Part shown: positions 43,557-53,885 of the stretch, piece after piece
How the letters are laid out: every line of letters begins with the position of its first letter
Position numbering within the stretch: the stretch's first letter is position 1
Assembly: GCF_000169095.1 (NCBI RefSeq)
Contig: NZ_AAVU01000012.1
Location: 101,861-165,860 of the forward strand
Direction of reading: 5' to 3'
Origin: Lyngbya sp. PCC 8106
GTDB taxonomy: Bacteria > Cyanobacteriota > Cyanobacteriia > Cyanobacteriales > Microcoleaceae
Length of the DNA stretch: 64,000 nucleotides
Notes under the pieces: generated by a model
Database searches by the model: none
What the model was told of the DNA's origin: nothing
Seen by the model: the letters and a program-made list of their open reading frames with translations, nothing else
Made by a program: the position numbers and the translations under genes

Positions 43557-45542
43557 ATGGAACGTTTGCCTTTAGATAAACTGGGAGCGATAGTCAACCC
43601 TAAAAATCCTTATATTATTGATTTTGGACTATTTCTTCCTGAGATTTATATCAAAAATGATTATCAAGTTTTTGTTAAAATTATCCATGAACATGACCAG
43701 TTTTTACAATATATTCCGCCTCATAAAATTGAATTAAAATCTAGTGATTTTGAGTATAAAAACAATCAAGATGGGTGTAGTTATTGGTCACAAAAAGTAG
43801 AGATCAAAGAATATGATCCACAACATCCGAAGTCAAGCTGGGGTAAAAAAGGAAAATATTTATATCGTTATTTTCTGAAATCTTCAACAATCAATGCAGA
43901 TCAACAACCCTTGGAAATTGATTGGATTATTGACCCATTTGCGCGAGAATTTGGGATTGGTAAATTCTCTGCATTTACGGTTGAAAATGAAGATTATCAA
44001 TGGAGTAAACACGAACAAAAGCAATGGAAAACACCTGCTTTAAATGATTTAATCATCTATGAGATGATGATTAGTGAGTTTGGTCGAGATCTCAAAGAAA
44101 CCATTCATCGATTGGATTATCTGGCGGATCTCGGAGTGAATTGTATTAATATCATGCCGATTTCTAATGTTGTCAATACAATTGACTGGGGATATAAACC
44201 CATTGGCTACTTTGGAATTGATGAACGGTTTGGAAAAGCTAAACATCTGAAAAAGTTAGTGGATTATGCTCATCAGAAAGGAATTGCAGTCATTTTAGAT
44301 GTGGTTTATGCCCATACAGAAGAACATTTTGCCTATAGTTATCTCTATCGAAATCTAAAACAGCCCAATCCTTTGATGGGAAAATTTGGCGACATGGATG
44401 GCTTTGGCAAAGATGATGAATGTACAAACTTTGACCATCCGTTTATTCAAGACTTCTTTTATACAGTCAACTGTTATTTACTAGAAGAATATCATATTGA
44501 TGGTTTTCGCTATGACTTTGTTCCGGGGTATTGGGATGGGCCAGTCGGAAAAGGCTATGCAAATTTAACCTACAATACCTATCAAGAAGTGAAAAGCAAA
44601 GCCAATATTGTTCAACACAAACAGGAAAATTGGAAAGACTGGCAGCGATTTTTTAACAATAATGATTATGAGACTCTAAATTTGATTCAATGTGCTGAAC
44701 AACTACAAGATCCCCAAGGTGTTTTACAGGAAACCTATAGTAATTGTACTTGGCAAAATCGAACCTTGTACACGTCCAAACAAGTGAGTTATAACAAATA
44801 TTATTTCTTAGACAATCTCGCATTAAGTTATAGTTTGTATGGCTATCCCAATCAAGTTAATCAGAACGGGGATACTCAAATCAAAACCGCATTACAATAT
44901 ATTGAAACTCACGATCATCCTCGATTTGTTTGTAATTGGGGCTGTAAACCTTGTCGAAATGAAGAATTTTTACAAGAAGGCGATCGCGAAGAAAACTGGT
45001 ATAAGGTACAGCCTTATCTGATTGGTGTATTAACGGCTAAAGGAATTCCTTTAATTTGGCAAGGTCAAGAATTTGCAGAAAACTATTATATTCCACCAGA
45101 AGGGGCGATTCGAGTCATGCTTTTTCGGCCCGTGCGTTGGGATTATTTCTATGATAAAATTGGTCAGAAAATGATTCGTTTAGTTCGGAAAATGATTCAA
45201 TTACGCCGTCAACAGCCTCAATTTCGGTCTTTAAATGATGACAGTTATTATTTTCACAATCATTATGAGCGTTATCAGTCTCGTGGTGTGTTAATTGTCT
45301 ATCGAAAACTTCAGGAAAAAGTCAGTTTAATTGCGCTCAATTTTTCTGATGAAGATCAAAAGATTGAGTTTCGCTTTCCAGATGAATCTGACTTTCAGCT
45401 TCCTTCAACTTATAGTGGCAATTTCAAAGAAGAACTTCATGGGGAAGATGTACCAGAGTTGAACTTAAAAAATATTTGTATTGGAGAAGAACATAACTTA
45501 ACCATTCCGAGTAACTATGGACGGATTTGGACTTTAAGTTAA
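43557..45542 (+). CDS. GH13 alpha-amylase family protein
   Basis: Predicted 661 residues, no signal peptide, so intracellular. An N-terminal beta domain (about 1-150) precedes the catalytic barrel (about 160-560) and a C-terminal beta domain; the plan recalls trehalohydrolase/branching-type enzymes. Catalytic triad candidates: nucleophile Asp in GFRYDFVPG, acid/base Glu in IQCAEQL and the transition-state Asp in ETHDHPRF. Conserved region I reads DVVYAHT, with Ala where nearly all GH13 enzymes have Asn (DVV-NH). That Asn helps position the active site, so activity may be altered. Likely role is turnover of glycogen-derived alpha-glucan; exact specificity open. Confidence 0.85.
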   Translation: MERLPLDKLGAIVNPKNPYIIDFGLFLPEIYIKNDYQVFVKIIHEHDQFLQYIPPHKIELKSSDFEYKNNQDGCSYWSQKVEIKEYDPQHPKSSWGKKGKYLYRYFLKSSTINADQQPLEIDWIIDPFAREFGIGKFSAFTVENEDYQWSKHEQKQWKTPALNDLIIYEMMISEFGRDLKETIHRLDYLADLGVNCINIMPISNVVNTIDWGYKPIGYFGIDERFGKAKHLKKLVDYAHQKGIAVILDVVYAHTEEHFAYSYLYRNLKQPNPLMGKFGDMDGFGKDDECTNFDHPFIQDFFYTVNCYLLEEYHIDGFRYDFVPGYWDGPVGKGYANLTYNTYQEVKSKANIVQHKQENWKDWQRFFNNNDYETLNLIQCAEQLQDPQGVLQETYSNCTWQNRTLYTSKQVSYNKYYFLDNLALSYSLYGYPNQVNQNGDTQIKTALQYIETHDHPRFVCNWGCKPCRNEEFLQEGDREENWYKVQPYLIGVLTAKGIPLIWQGQEFAENYYIPPEGAIRVMLFRPVRWDYFYDKIGQKMIRLVRKMIQLRRQQPQFRSLNDDSYYFHNHYERYQSRGVLIVYRKLQEKVSLIALNFSDEDQKIEFRFPDESDFQLPSTYSGNFKEELHGEDVPELNLKNICIGEEHNLTIPSNYGRIWTLS

Positions 45543-45616
45543 CGTGATCATATTTCTATCAACATCCCAATGGGGTCAAAGCTGAAGTCAATACATTTCA
45601 AAATAAGGCTCAATCC

Positions 45617-45991
45617 ATGGAACGAATCTTTTTACCAATTGCAGCAATTTTAGGCGGTTTATCTGTTATGGCGGGTGCTTTTGGCGCTCATGCTTTGAGT
45701 GGGAAAATCAGCGAACGGGCGATAGAAATCTTCGAGACAGGCGCTCGCTATCAAATGTATCATGCTCTGGCTTTATTCTTAATCGCAGTGCTACTGAGAA
45801 CGTCTCAATCTTCTCAAGCGTTAATGAATATTGCTGGAACTGCATTTATTATCGGAGTTGCGATTTTTTCAGGAAGTTTGTATGCTTTAAGCTTAACGGG
45901 GATTAAATGGTTAGGTGCAATTACACCGCTTGGGGGTGTCGCATTGATAGCGGGATGGGGATGTTTAGCGATCGCGGCTTTTAAGCTATGA
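45617..45991 (+). CDS. DUF423 small membrane protein
   Basis: Predicted 124 residues with four membrane helices. The GGLSVMAGAFGAHAL segment near the N-terminus, GARYQMYHALALFL and GSLYALSLTGIKWLGAITPLGG are the hallmarks of DUF423 (YgdD-like). Function is unknown in all bacteria. It lies 74 bases after the GH13 gene and 95 before map. Confidence 0.9.
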   Translation: MERIFLPIAAILGGLSVMAGAFGAHALSGKISERAIEIFETGARYQMYHALALFLIAVLLRTSQSSQALMNIAGTAFIIGVAIFSGSLYALSLTGIKWLGAITPLGGVALIAGWGCLAIAAFKL

Positions 45992-46086
45992 GGAAAACTA
46001 GAAATTTATCGATTTGGTGCGTTATGATACGGTAAAGGAGTAGGCTGGAAATATAACCAGACGAATAATTTATTAATTAAGCGCAA

Positions 46087-46851
46087 ATGGGAAGCGAAAC
46101 AATTGTTCTGTTATCGAGTCGTGAAATTGAAAAAATGCGTCAAGCGGGACGTTTAGCGGCTCAACTTTTGAATCATCTAGAACCGATGGTTAAACCAGGA
46201 GTCAGCACCCTAGAAATTAATGATGAAGCTGAACGTTGGACACAAGCTCATGGCGCACGCAGCGCTCCTTTAGGATATCATGGCTTTCCTAAGTCCATTT
46301 GTACGAGTATCAATCATGTCATTTGTCACGGTATTCCTAACGCCAAACAGATTCTTCAAGATGGAGATATTATTAATATTGATGTGACTCCGATTGTAGA
46401 TGGCTATCACGGAGATACTTCTAAAACATTTTTTGTGGGTACGCCTTCCCCTGTAGCAAAAAAGTTAGTAGAAGTCACCTATGAATCAATGATGCGGGGA
46501 ATTCAAGCGGTTAAACCAGGGGCTAGAATTGGCGATATCGGTGCTGCTATTCAGGAGTATGCAGAATCTCACGGATTTTCTGTTGTTAGAGATTTTGTGG
46601 GTCATGGGGTGAATACAACCTTTCATACGGGACCCCAAGTTCCCCATTATGGAAAAGCCGGGAAAGGAAAAAAACTGCGTCAGGGAATGGTTTTTACCAT
46701 TGAACCGATGATTAATGAAGGGACTTGGGAAGCGAAAGTTCTCGAAGATGGTTGGACGGCGATTACGATAGATGGTCAACTCTCTGCTCAGTTTGAACAT
46801 ACTCTTGCTGTCACTGATTCTGGTGTCGATATCTTGACCCTACCAGATTAG
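46087..46851 (+). CDS. map: Methionine aminopeptidase, type I
   Basis: Predicted 254 residues, pita-bread fold. It removes the initiator Met from nascent proteins in the cytosol. Metal ligands are all visible: Asp in NIDVTPIV, Asp in HGDTSKTF, His in GHGVNTTFH, Glu in TIEPMINEG and Glu in AQFEHTLAV. HGFPKSICTSINHVICHGIP is the substrate-pocket segment. Normal length, no N-terminal zinc-finger extension. Cyanobacteria usually carry several map genes; this is a type Ia-like one. Confidence 0.95.
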   Translation: MGSETIVLLSSREIEKMRQAGRLAAQLLNHLEPMVKPGVSTLEINDEAERWTQAHGARSAPLGYHGFPKSICTSINHVICHGIPNAKQILQDGDIINIDVTPIVDGYHGDTSKTFFVGTPSPVAKKLVEVTYESMMRGIQAVKPGARIGDIGAAIQEYAESHGFSVVRDFVGHGVNTTFHTGPQVPHYGKAGKGKKLRQGMVFTIEPMINEGTWEAKVLEDGWTAITIDGQLSAQFEHTLAVTDSGVDILTLPD

Positions 46852-46866
46852 ACTGTTTTTTCAGAG

Positions 46867-46890
46867 TAGGGTGGGCATTGCCCACACTAC
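46867..46890. terminator. Bidirectional hairpin between convergent genes
   Basis: GTGGGCA/TGCCCAC with an outer GTAG/CTAC, between map and the convergent small membrane gene. T-rich sequence lies on both sides at short distance. Confidence 0.6.
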
Positions 46891-46911
46891 AATTATTATT
46901 GCAATTATGCT

Positions 46912-47172
46912 TTATATAATCGGTAAGTTGTCTAACATTTTCGCCAGTAAGTTTAAACAACGTTCTCCAAAAACTGCGGAGAATAACCCAACGGTTAAGG
47001 GTAAAATGATAGAAAGACTAATTTGAGTTTGACTCCAATTGGCTAAGTTTCCCGAGAGTCCCCCATAGGAAAACGGAAGCAACAGGGGAAACAAACCAAT
47101 AAATGCTCCGATCAGAAAATGAATGATAATGGTCTTGAATGAACGGGGTTGAGAATTATTTTTAGGTGTCAT
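46912..47172 (-). CDS. Small two-helix membrane protein of unknown function
   Basis: Predicted 86 residues from the ATG at 47172 (a TTG 24 bases upstream is less likely). Two membrane helices: IIIHFLIGAFIGLFPLLLPF and a second around LSIILPLTVGLFSAVFG. The N-terminus is polar. No family recognised. It lies 73 bases upstream of the end of the kinase gene and shares its strand. Confidence 0.6.
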   Translation of the reverse strand: MTPKNNSQPRSFKTIIIHFLIGAFIGLFPLLLPFSYGGLSGNLANWSQTQISLSIILPLTVGLFSAVFGERCLNLLAKMLDNLPII

Positions 47173-47244
47173 CAAACTGTTTTTAATAGACTTCAAGATT
47201 AATCTACGATTTCTGACTGATGTTTTCCGAAAATCACAGATGAA

Positions 47245-50200
47245 TTAATACCGTTGTTGATATTGAAGTTCTAAAAATGTCACGTTAAAAGTTGTTCCTT
47301 CTCCTCGAATAAGTTCAATATGTCCTTCAAGCTGAGTGGTTAAAGTACAAATCAATTCCATTCCCAAAGAATCAACGTTTTGAAAGTCAATATTATCGGA
47401 AAAACCAATACCATTATCCTGAACAGTTAGCGTCACTAAACCTTCAGAACTTTGATGGAGTTTCAGCCAAACCTGACCCGTCATTCCATTGGGAAAAGCG
47501 TGTTTAAAGACGTTCGAGACTAACTCATTGACAATTAACCCGCAGGGATGAGCCGTTTCAATATTTAAGAAAATGGGATCAACTTCTGTTTTAAACTCTA
47601 CTCGTTGATCAATATCACCATAAGATTCTAGCAGATGATCGATTAATTGTTCTAGATACTCTCCAAAATTAATTCGGGATAAATTTGTTGATTGATAGAG
47701 TTTTTCATGGATTAACGCCATTGAGTAGACTCGGTTTTTGCTATCTTCTAAAGCTTGAATAAATTTAGGCTCCTCAAAATAATCGGATTGAAACTCTAAC
47801 AAATTGGCGACTACAAGTAAATTATTTTTTACCCGATGATGAATTTCTTTGAGTAAAACTTCTTTTTCTTTGAGAGAGTTTTTTAATTGTAATTCTGCTT
47901 GCTTACGATTGCTAATATCTCGATATATCCATAGATGTCCTTGAGATTGTTGATCGATTTTTATCGGAACATAATCTCGTTCAAATGTTCGTTTATCTGA
48001 GGCTTGTAATTCTTCATTGGTGACAATTTCTCCTTGATCAATAATCTCTTGATATCGTTGAATAAATTGGGATTGATCGGAAAACAAATGTTGATAGTCC
48101 TCAGTCAAGTTAGAAAAATTATGTCTGGTCAAAGTTTGAGGATTAAGGGGAAGTTCTAACACATCACAGAAGGTTTGATTGGCTAAAACAATTTGCTGAT
48201 GTTCATCTTCTACCAAAACTCCCAACTGTAAATTTTCAATCAGGGTGCTAAGGCGAGAAGTCGTTGCTTGCAGTTTTTCTTCTACTTGTTTTTGTTCAGT
48301 AATATCAATTCCGACTAAAGTGGCTGCTCGATCTTGATTGTATTTCTGAGCAACAAGTAAATAAAATCGGGTTTCATTCTTAACTTTGACTTCTAAAACT
48401 CGTTGACGATTATAACTATTTCGATCTTTAAAAAATTGAATAAAGAATTGGCTAAACGTGGACGAATAAGAATCTAAAAATCCGATTTTTTGACCAATAA
48501 AATCTTCCGGGGATAACTTCATTGCTCTTGCTAGTTGGCGGTTTACGCCCAAATAACGCAGATCGGAACTCACCCAAGAAACAAACCCCGGAACTGCATC
48601 GAGAACCGCTTGTAATTGTTCGTTTGTGGCTTTAAGCTGAATTTCTGCTTGTTTGCGATCGCTGATGTCGTAGTTAATCCCCGTCATCCGTAGAGGTTCA
48701 CCTGCTTGATTGCGTAGAATAATAGCATCGGCTTTGAGGTAGCAACTCGAACCATCAGGACGCAGAACTCGAAATTCAATATCATATTCCTTCTGCCCTC
48801 GCAATGCTTGTTGAATCGCAAAATCTGCTCGATCTCGATCGTCAGAATGCACTCTCTTTTTCCAAGCTTCATAAACATTCTCAAACTCTGAGGGTTTCAT
48901 CCCATAGAGTTCATACATCCGCTTATCCCAAGTTAAAACATTATTGATCAGATCCCATTCCCAAATGCCAATATTTCCAGCTTTAATCGCTACTTGCAAG
49001 CGTTCAGAAAGCTTGGTGAGTTGTTCTTCGGCTTGTTTGCGATCGCTAATATCAATCCAATACCCAATTATTTCTAAGGGCTGACCCGCAGCATCTCGGA
49101 CTAATTTCATTTGATCATAAATCCAACGATATGTCCCGTCACCATGTAGAAAACGGTATTCGTGGCTGTGATATCCTTGCTGAAATAGAGGAGCTAATCC
49201 GATGGTTGAAATGGTCGAGATATCATCAGGATGAAGATGCTCAAACCAGAATCTCGGTTGGAGTATTTCTGAAGAATTATAACCCAAAACAGTGAAAGAA
49301 TTCTCACTCACAAAAGTTGTGTTGTAATCTCCTCTGGCTTCAATACTGTAGAGAATACCCGGACTTGAAGACAGCAAATATTGTAATCGTTCTTGACTTA
49401 ATAATAAAGCTTGTTGTGCTTGTTGGCGTTCTTGTAACTCAGTTTGCAGTTGTTTGTAGAGTTGAGATTGTTGAATAGCGATTCCCAGTTGACTGGCGAG
49501 TTGTTTGAGTAAATCAATGTCTTTTGAGATCCACTTTCTCGGACTCGAACACTGATGAATAATCAACAGTCCCCAGAGTTTATTTTTCTGAATAATCCCC
49601 AGCGTAACTTTAGATTTAACTTGAAATTGCTGTACAAATTCCACCAAACAAGGTAAAATATTCTCGGTGTCTACATTAGAAATAATGCCCACTTTACCCT
49701 GAAGATAATCTTCATAGATTTCTGCGGGGAATGTTTCTGTGGGGAACGTTTGATCAAGGATAGCAGTCCAATCAGAATTAACCGCTTCGGCGATCACTTT
49801 TCCGGTTCCATCTGCATAGAGCTGATAAATCAAGGCTCGATCTGTTTCTAATACTTGCTTAACTTCTGTGACGGTTGTATTGAGAATTTCATTAAGCTCT
49901 AAAGATTCTCGAATCCGTTGAGTTACAGCTTTGATGACTCGCTCTCGCTCAAGCTGTTTTCGCAGTTCTTCTTCGGCGAGTTTTGACTCGGTAACATCAT
50001 TTTGAATCCCTAAATAATGGGTGAGATTTCCCTGTTGATCATAAATGGGTGAGAGGTTTAATTCATTCCAAAATAAACTCCCATCTTTGCGATAGTTGCG
50101 AAGAATAACGGTGCAGCTTTCTTGATTTTTGAGTGTCTCCCGCAACCGCTCTAGTTCCGGTTGATTGTTATCCGTTCCTTGTAGAAAACGGGTGTTTTCC

Positions 50201-52590
50201 CCTATAATTTCCGAAGCCGAATATCCAGTAATTTTTTCAAAAGCGGGATTAACAAAAATAATCGGATGATCTTCTAAACGAGCATCGGCTAAAACAATTC
50301 CATTGTTACTGGCGGCGATCGCTCGTTCACTCAAGCGTAATTGTTCTTCTGTTTTTTTGCGTTCGGTAATATCCGATGCAGCACCGAGAGTTTGTTTAGG
50401 TTTACCCTCTGGGGTGCGAGCAAATATGGTATCTCGACTGAGTAACCAATGCCAATTTCCGTTAATATCTCTGACTCTATACTCAATTTCGATAATTTCA
50501 TTATCATTGGCGGTATCAAATTTGAGGTGATGCTCGGGAAATTTGGTTAAATCTTCGGGATGAATAATCATTGCAAACAGTCGATCATCCATGTTTTGTA
50601 TTTCTTGGCGAGTATAGCCCAAGATAATCTCAATTTCCCGATTAACATAAATATTCCGTTGCTCAATCAGATCGTAAATATAGAGTATATTTGGCGTGGC
50701 ATCAGCAACACTTTGGATAAAGTGCTGACTTTGTTGCAGTTCGGCTTCAGTTTGTCGGTGTTCTTGAACTTCTTGTAAGAGTTGTTGATTGGTTTTTTGT
50801 AATTGTGCGGTGCGTCGTTCTATCCTTTCTTCTAACTGCTGATTGAGGTGTTGGAGGGCGAGTTCAGCTTGTTTGCGTTCACGAAGTGCAGCTTGCTGTT
50901 CGCTAATATCGGTAATCGTCCCCACATAACCGACAATTTCTCCTGTGGCGTTGTATTCCGGTACTGCTTCACTATAGACCCACACAATGCTTCCATCGGT
51001 ATGCTGCATCCGATATTCGCACTGAAACCGTTTCTGGGTGTCAGTTTTCAGACATTCGTTAAAAACGTGATCGAGATCTTCGGGATAAATAGCCTTTATC
51101 CATCCCCTCCCCAGGGCTTCTTCAGCAGACAAACCTGCAATCTCACACCACCGTTGGTTCACATAAACAAATTCCCGTTGGGCATTCCCCTGAAAAATTC
51201 CCACCGGAGAAATTTCCGAGAGAGTGGCGTAGCGTTTTTGGCTGGTTTGTAGCTGTTGCTCGATCTGTTTGTATCTGGTAATATCACGGGCGACAGCATA
51301 AAGTAAACCCTGCTTAAACGGTGTTGCTGTCCAAGATAACCAACGATAGGAACCGTCTCGACATCGGTAACGATTTTCAAAATCCCGACAGGGAATTCCT
51401 CGGGTTAAGGGTGCGAACTCGGCTTCGGTTCGGGCTTGATCTTCGGGGTGAACAAAGCTAGATAAGGGTTGAGATAATAGTTCTGCTTTGCTGTAGCCGA
51501 GTAGAGACTGAAATTCGGGGTTGATGCGTTTGAAGTAGCCATCTGATCCGGCAATACAGAATAAACCGACAGACTGATTAAAAAACTGATCGAGTTCAGC
51601 ACTGATTTGTTGCTGTTTGAGAAACTCTTGTTTTTCGAGTTCGAGTTGACTGACTTTTTCTTCTAAGATTTCGACAATACTATACAACTCTACCGGATTG
51701 AGAGCGTGTAGTAGATTGCTTTGAGTGACCAAACCCAGGAGTTCGCCCTGTTCTCCGGTTACGACTAACTGACGAATGTTCTGTTGTTGTATCTGGTGGT
51801 TCGCACTCCACAAACTATCACTGGTTTTCACACTAAAAAGCGGCGTACTCATCACCTCTTTTGCTCGGAGGCGATCGCAATTTAAGCCTAAAATCTGAAA
51901 CTGAACAATATCTCGCTCGGTGATCATCCCAACTGGAATTTTTATGACTTTGTGATCCTCAGCACAAGTTTGAGTCTCAGTGATCACAATACAACTCACT
52001 TGATGTTGAACCATCAACTGTACAATCTCTAATACTGAAGCCGTTGGAGGGGCATCAATGACTTGAGAAGTGATCACCTCACCCACAAAACGCAATTTCA
52101 AGAAATTGGCAGGTTGAAGGGCTTGGTTAAGGCTTGCTGGAGTGATCACTCCTAACAATTGATCTTGATCATTGACAACGGGAAGATGACGAATTTGATG
52201 GATTCTAAATTGTGACAAAACTGTGAAAATTCCCTCGTATTCAGCCTCATGTAAGACCTGAACCTGTGGACTGATCACGTCACCCACAGAAGCTTGAGAA
52301 AGGGTTCGTCTAAAAGCGGTTAGCCGTACAATGTCTCGCTCTGTTAAAATACCCACTAACCGATTATTTTCCATAACCAAAGCATAGCTAAGGCTTCCTT
52401 CCCTCTGGACAGAAATGTTCTGAGAACTCGAGGGTTGAGTTGAGTCAGGATCTTGACTATAATTCATACTTGCCAAAGCCTCTAAAACCGGAGTCTCTGG
52501 CGCAACCATGAGGGGATGACGTTCTAGAATTTCTGCCAAATTATCCCAGTTTCGGGAACAGAGCGGCACAGGATCGGGCTGTATGACCAT
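47245..52590 (-). CDS. Multi-sensor histidine kinase: 4 CBS, 8 PAS, 1 GAF, HisKA_2
   Basis: Predicted 1781 residues, soluble. Order: two CBS pairs (about 20-160 and 165-305), coiled coil, four PAS domains (about 340-885), GAF (about 900-1065), four more PAS (about 1075-1575), HisKA_2 (LLKEIHHRVKNNLLVVANLL, about 1590) and HATPase_c (NELVSNVFKHAFP, QDNGIGF, IRGEGTTFNV). The kinase belongs to the HWE/HisKA_2 class and has no attached receiver, so its partner must be separate. PAS4 resembles a LOV domain (GENTRFLQG) but has Thr800 in place of the photoactive Cys. The GAF domain has one Cys at the bilin position (LPCLVEF) but no second Cys or His. The CBS part probably binds adenine nucleotides. 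Monocistronic; a paralogue is at 60702-63836. Confidence 0.93.
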   Translation of the reverse strand: MVIQPDPVPLCSRNWDNLAEILERHPLMVAPETPVLEALASMNYSQDPDSTQPSSSQNISVQREGSLSYALVMENNRLVGILTERDIVRLTAFRRTLSQASVGDVISPQVQVLHEAEYEGIFTVLSQFRIHQIRHLPVVNDQDQLLGVITPASLNQALQPANFLKLRFVGEVITSQVIDAPPTASVLEIVQLMVQHQVSCIVITETQTCAEDHKVIKIPVGMITERDIVQFQILGLNCDRLRAKEVMSTPLFSVKTSDSLWSANHQIQQQNIRQLVVTGEQGELLGLVTQSNLLHALNPVELYSIVEILEEKVSQLELEKQEFLKQQQISAELDQFFNQSVGLFCIAGSDGYFKRINPEFQSLLGYSKAELLSQPLSSFVHPEDQARTEAEFAPLTRGIPCRDFENRYRCRDGSYRWLSWTATPFKQGLLYAVARDITRYKQIEQQLQTSQKRYATLSEISPVGIFQGNAQREFVYVNQRWCEIAGLSAEEALGRGWIKAIYPEDLDHVFNECLKTDTQKRFQCEYRMQHTDGSIVWVYSEAVPEYNATGEIVGYVGTITDISEQQAALRERKQAELALQHLNQQLEERIERRTAQLQKTNQQLLQEVQEHRQTEAELQQSQHFIQSVADATPNILYIYDLIEQRNIYVNREIEIILGYTRQEIQNMDDRLFAMIIHPEDLTKFPEHHLKFDTANDNEIIEIEYRVRDINGNWHWLLSRDTIFARTPEGKPKQTLGAASDITERKKTEEQLRLSERAIAASNNGIVLADARLEDHPIIFVNPAFEKITGYSASEIIGENTRFLQGTDNNQPELERLRETLKNQESCTVILRNYRKDGSLFWNELNLSPIYDQQGNLTHYLGIQNDVTESKLAEEELRKQLERERVIKAVTQRIRESLELNEILNTTVTEVKQVLETDRALIYQLYADGTGKVIAEAVNSDWTAILDQTFPTETFPAEIYEDYLQGKVGIISNVDTENILPCLVEFVQQFQVKSKVTLGIIQKNKLWGLLIIHQCSSPRKWISKDIDLLKQLASQLGIAIQQSQLYKQLQTELQERQQAQQALLLSQERLQYLLSSSPGILYSIEARGDYNTTFVSENSFTVLGYNSSEILQPRFWFEHLHPDDISTISTIGLAPLFQQGYHSHEYRFLHGDGTYRWIYDQMKLVRDAAGQPLEIIGYWIDISDRKQAEEQLTKLSERLQVAIKAGNIGIWEWDLINNVLTWDKRMYELYGMKPSEFENVYEAWKKRVHSDDRDRADFAIQQALRGQKEYDIEFRVLRPDGSSCYLKADAIILRNQAGEPLRMTGINYDISDRKQAEIQLKATNEQLQAVLDAVPGFVSWVSSDLRYLGVNRQLARAMKLSPEDFIGQKIGFLDSYSSTFSQFFIQFFKDRNSYNRQRVLEVKVKNETRFYLLVAQKYNQDRAATLVGIDITEQKQVEEKLQATTSRLSTLIENLQLGVLVEDEHQQIVLANQTFCDVLELPLNPQTLTRHNFSNLTEDYQHLFSDQSQFIQRYQEIIDQGEIVTNEELQASDKRTFERDYVPIKIDQQSQGHLWIYRDISNRKQAELQLKNSLKEKEVLLKEIHHRVKNNLLVVANLLEFQSDYFEEPKFIQALEDSKNRVYSMALIHEKLYQSTNLSRINFGEYLEQLIDHLLESYGDIDQRVEFKTEVDPIFLNIETAHPCGLIVNELVSNVFKHAFPNGMTGQVWLKLHQSSEGLVTLTVQDNGIGFSDNIDFQNVDSLGMELICTLTTQLEGHIELIRGEGTTFNVTFLELQYQQRY

Positions 52591-52974
52591 TGCTATTCGT
52601 ATAGTATCGGTGAGTTAAAATTGAGGGTTATTATTTGATCTAGTTTTATCTTAACTTGAGTCAACAGATTCAGGCTACCGATCAACTCGGGGAGGTTACA
52701 AATTTTAAATTTAATGAGTGAAATCTGAGCTAGAATAGAAATAAAGTTTGAGAGGACTCAGTAGAGATCTATTCAGGCAAAAAATTGATCAACTTTTATC
52801 TTCTCTAGAGAACCTATTTTAAATCTTTATCCTGATCGTTAAATTGAAGAAAAACTTAGACTTTCAGCGAGATCAATCTATCAAGTTAAATTTTAGTTGA
52901 TCTGATTAAATTTCCCAAATAGTCATTTTTTGAAAAACTCAAATCCAAATTGAAAAAACAATAATTACTTAATA
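52591..52974. promoter_or_regulatory. Divergent promoter region of the two kinase genes
   Basis: Separates the minus-strand multi-sensor kinase from the plus-strand two-component run. No gene or clear promoter hexamers. AT-rich towards 52974. Confidence 0.35.
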
Positions 52975-53817
52975 ATGCTAGATAAATCAGATAACAATCA
53001 AGAGAATAATCATCCCATATCGATTGAGAATTTACAAGAAAAAATCAATCAACTTGAGGCCAAAAATAAACAGATGATCCAACAACATGATCAGCAAATG
53101 AAACAACTTGAAAAAGAGTTAAATAATCTAAAATCGCGCTTTATTACAACAGTTTCTCACGAGTTTAGAACTCCACTGACAACGATTTCATTTTCCGCCG
53201 GACTTCTCGAAAATTACAGTAACAAAATTTCTGAGGAGAAAAAGCAAACCCATTTTCAGCGAATTAAACAAGGAATTGAGCAAATGACCAGTTTGTTAGA
53301 AGATACTTTAATTATTGGCAAACTGGATGCACGCAATCTAGAGATTTATTTAACTTCTGTAAATCTCGAAAAACTTTGTCGTATCTTAGTCGAAGAAATG
53401 CAGAAAAGAACCAATAAGCATGAAATTATTTTTAGTTGTCAGGGTTCAAGTTCTGAAGGAAAATTCGATGAAATGTTACTTAAAAAAACAACCATTAACT
53501 TACTGTCTAATGCTATTAAATATTCTCCAGGGGGAGGTGAGATCAAATTTGATCTAATCTGTGAAAATCAGCAAGCAATCTTCAAAATTCAAGATCAAGG
53601 TATTGGAATTCCGAAAAGCGATCAAGATCGCTTATTTACTAACTATTATCGAGGAAAAAATATTGGCAACATCTCAGGAACGGGTTTAGGATTATCTTTA
53701 GTTAAACACATAGTAGACTTACATCACGGTAAAATCACTATTGAGAGTGAAGAAAATCAAGGAACTAAAGTTATAGTTATTCTTCCCTTAAATGCTGATG
53801 AACGGAGTCAGGAATAA
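52975..53817 (+). CDS. Soluble histidine kinase (HisKA-HATPase) without sensor domain
   Basis: Predicted 280 residues. An N-terminal coiled coil (about 15-55; IENLQEKINQLEAKNKQMIQ) leads into HisKA with the phospho-acceptor His in TVSHEFRTPL (about 61), then HATPase_c with NLLSNAIKYSPGGG, QDQGIGIP and GTGLGLSLVK. No membrane or sensory domain, so it may be driven by a partner. It is closely related to the kinase part of the gene at 57422 (shared LLENY, HFQRIK, SNAIKYSP). It lies 68 bases before the first GGDEF-EAL regulator and probably opens an operon. Confidence 0.92.
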   Translation: MLDKSDNNQENNHPISIENLQEKINQLEAKNKQMIQQHDQQMKQLEKELNNLKSRFITTVSHEFRTPLTTISFSAGLLENYSNKISEEKKQTHFQRIKQGIEQMTSLLEDTLIIGKLDARNLEIYLTSVNLEKLCRILVEEMQKRTNKHEIIFSCQGSSSEGKFDEMLLKKTTINLLSNAIKYSPGGGEIKFDLICENQQAIFKIQDQGIGIPKSDQDRLFTNYYRGKNIGNISGTGLGLSLVKHIVDLHHGKITIESEENQGTKVIVILPLNADERSQE

Positions 53818-53885
53818 GAAAGAAGATTGATCAAATAGTTCTATATTGTTCAGTTTCAAATCCTCTGCTGTTTATCTCAAAAAAA

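Noticed and set aside
49400..49900. GAF domain of the 1781-residue kinase as a cyanobacteriochrome
   Set aside because: It has one Cys at the bilin position (LPCLVEF) but lacks the following His and any DXCF Cys.
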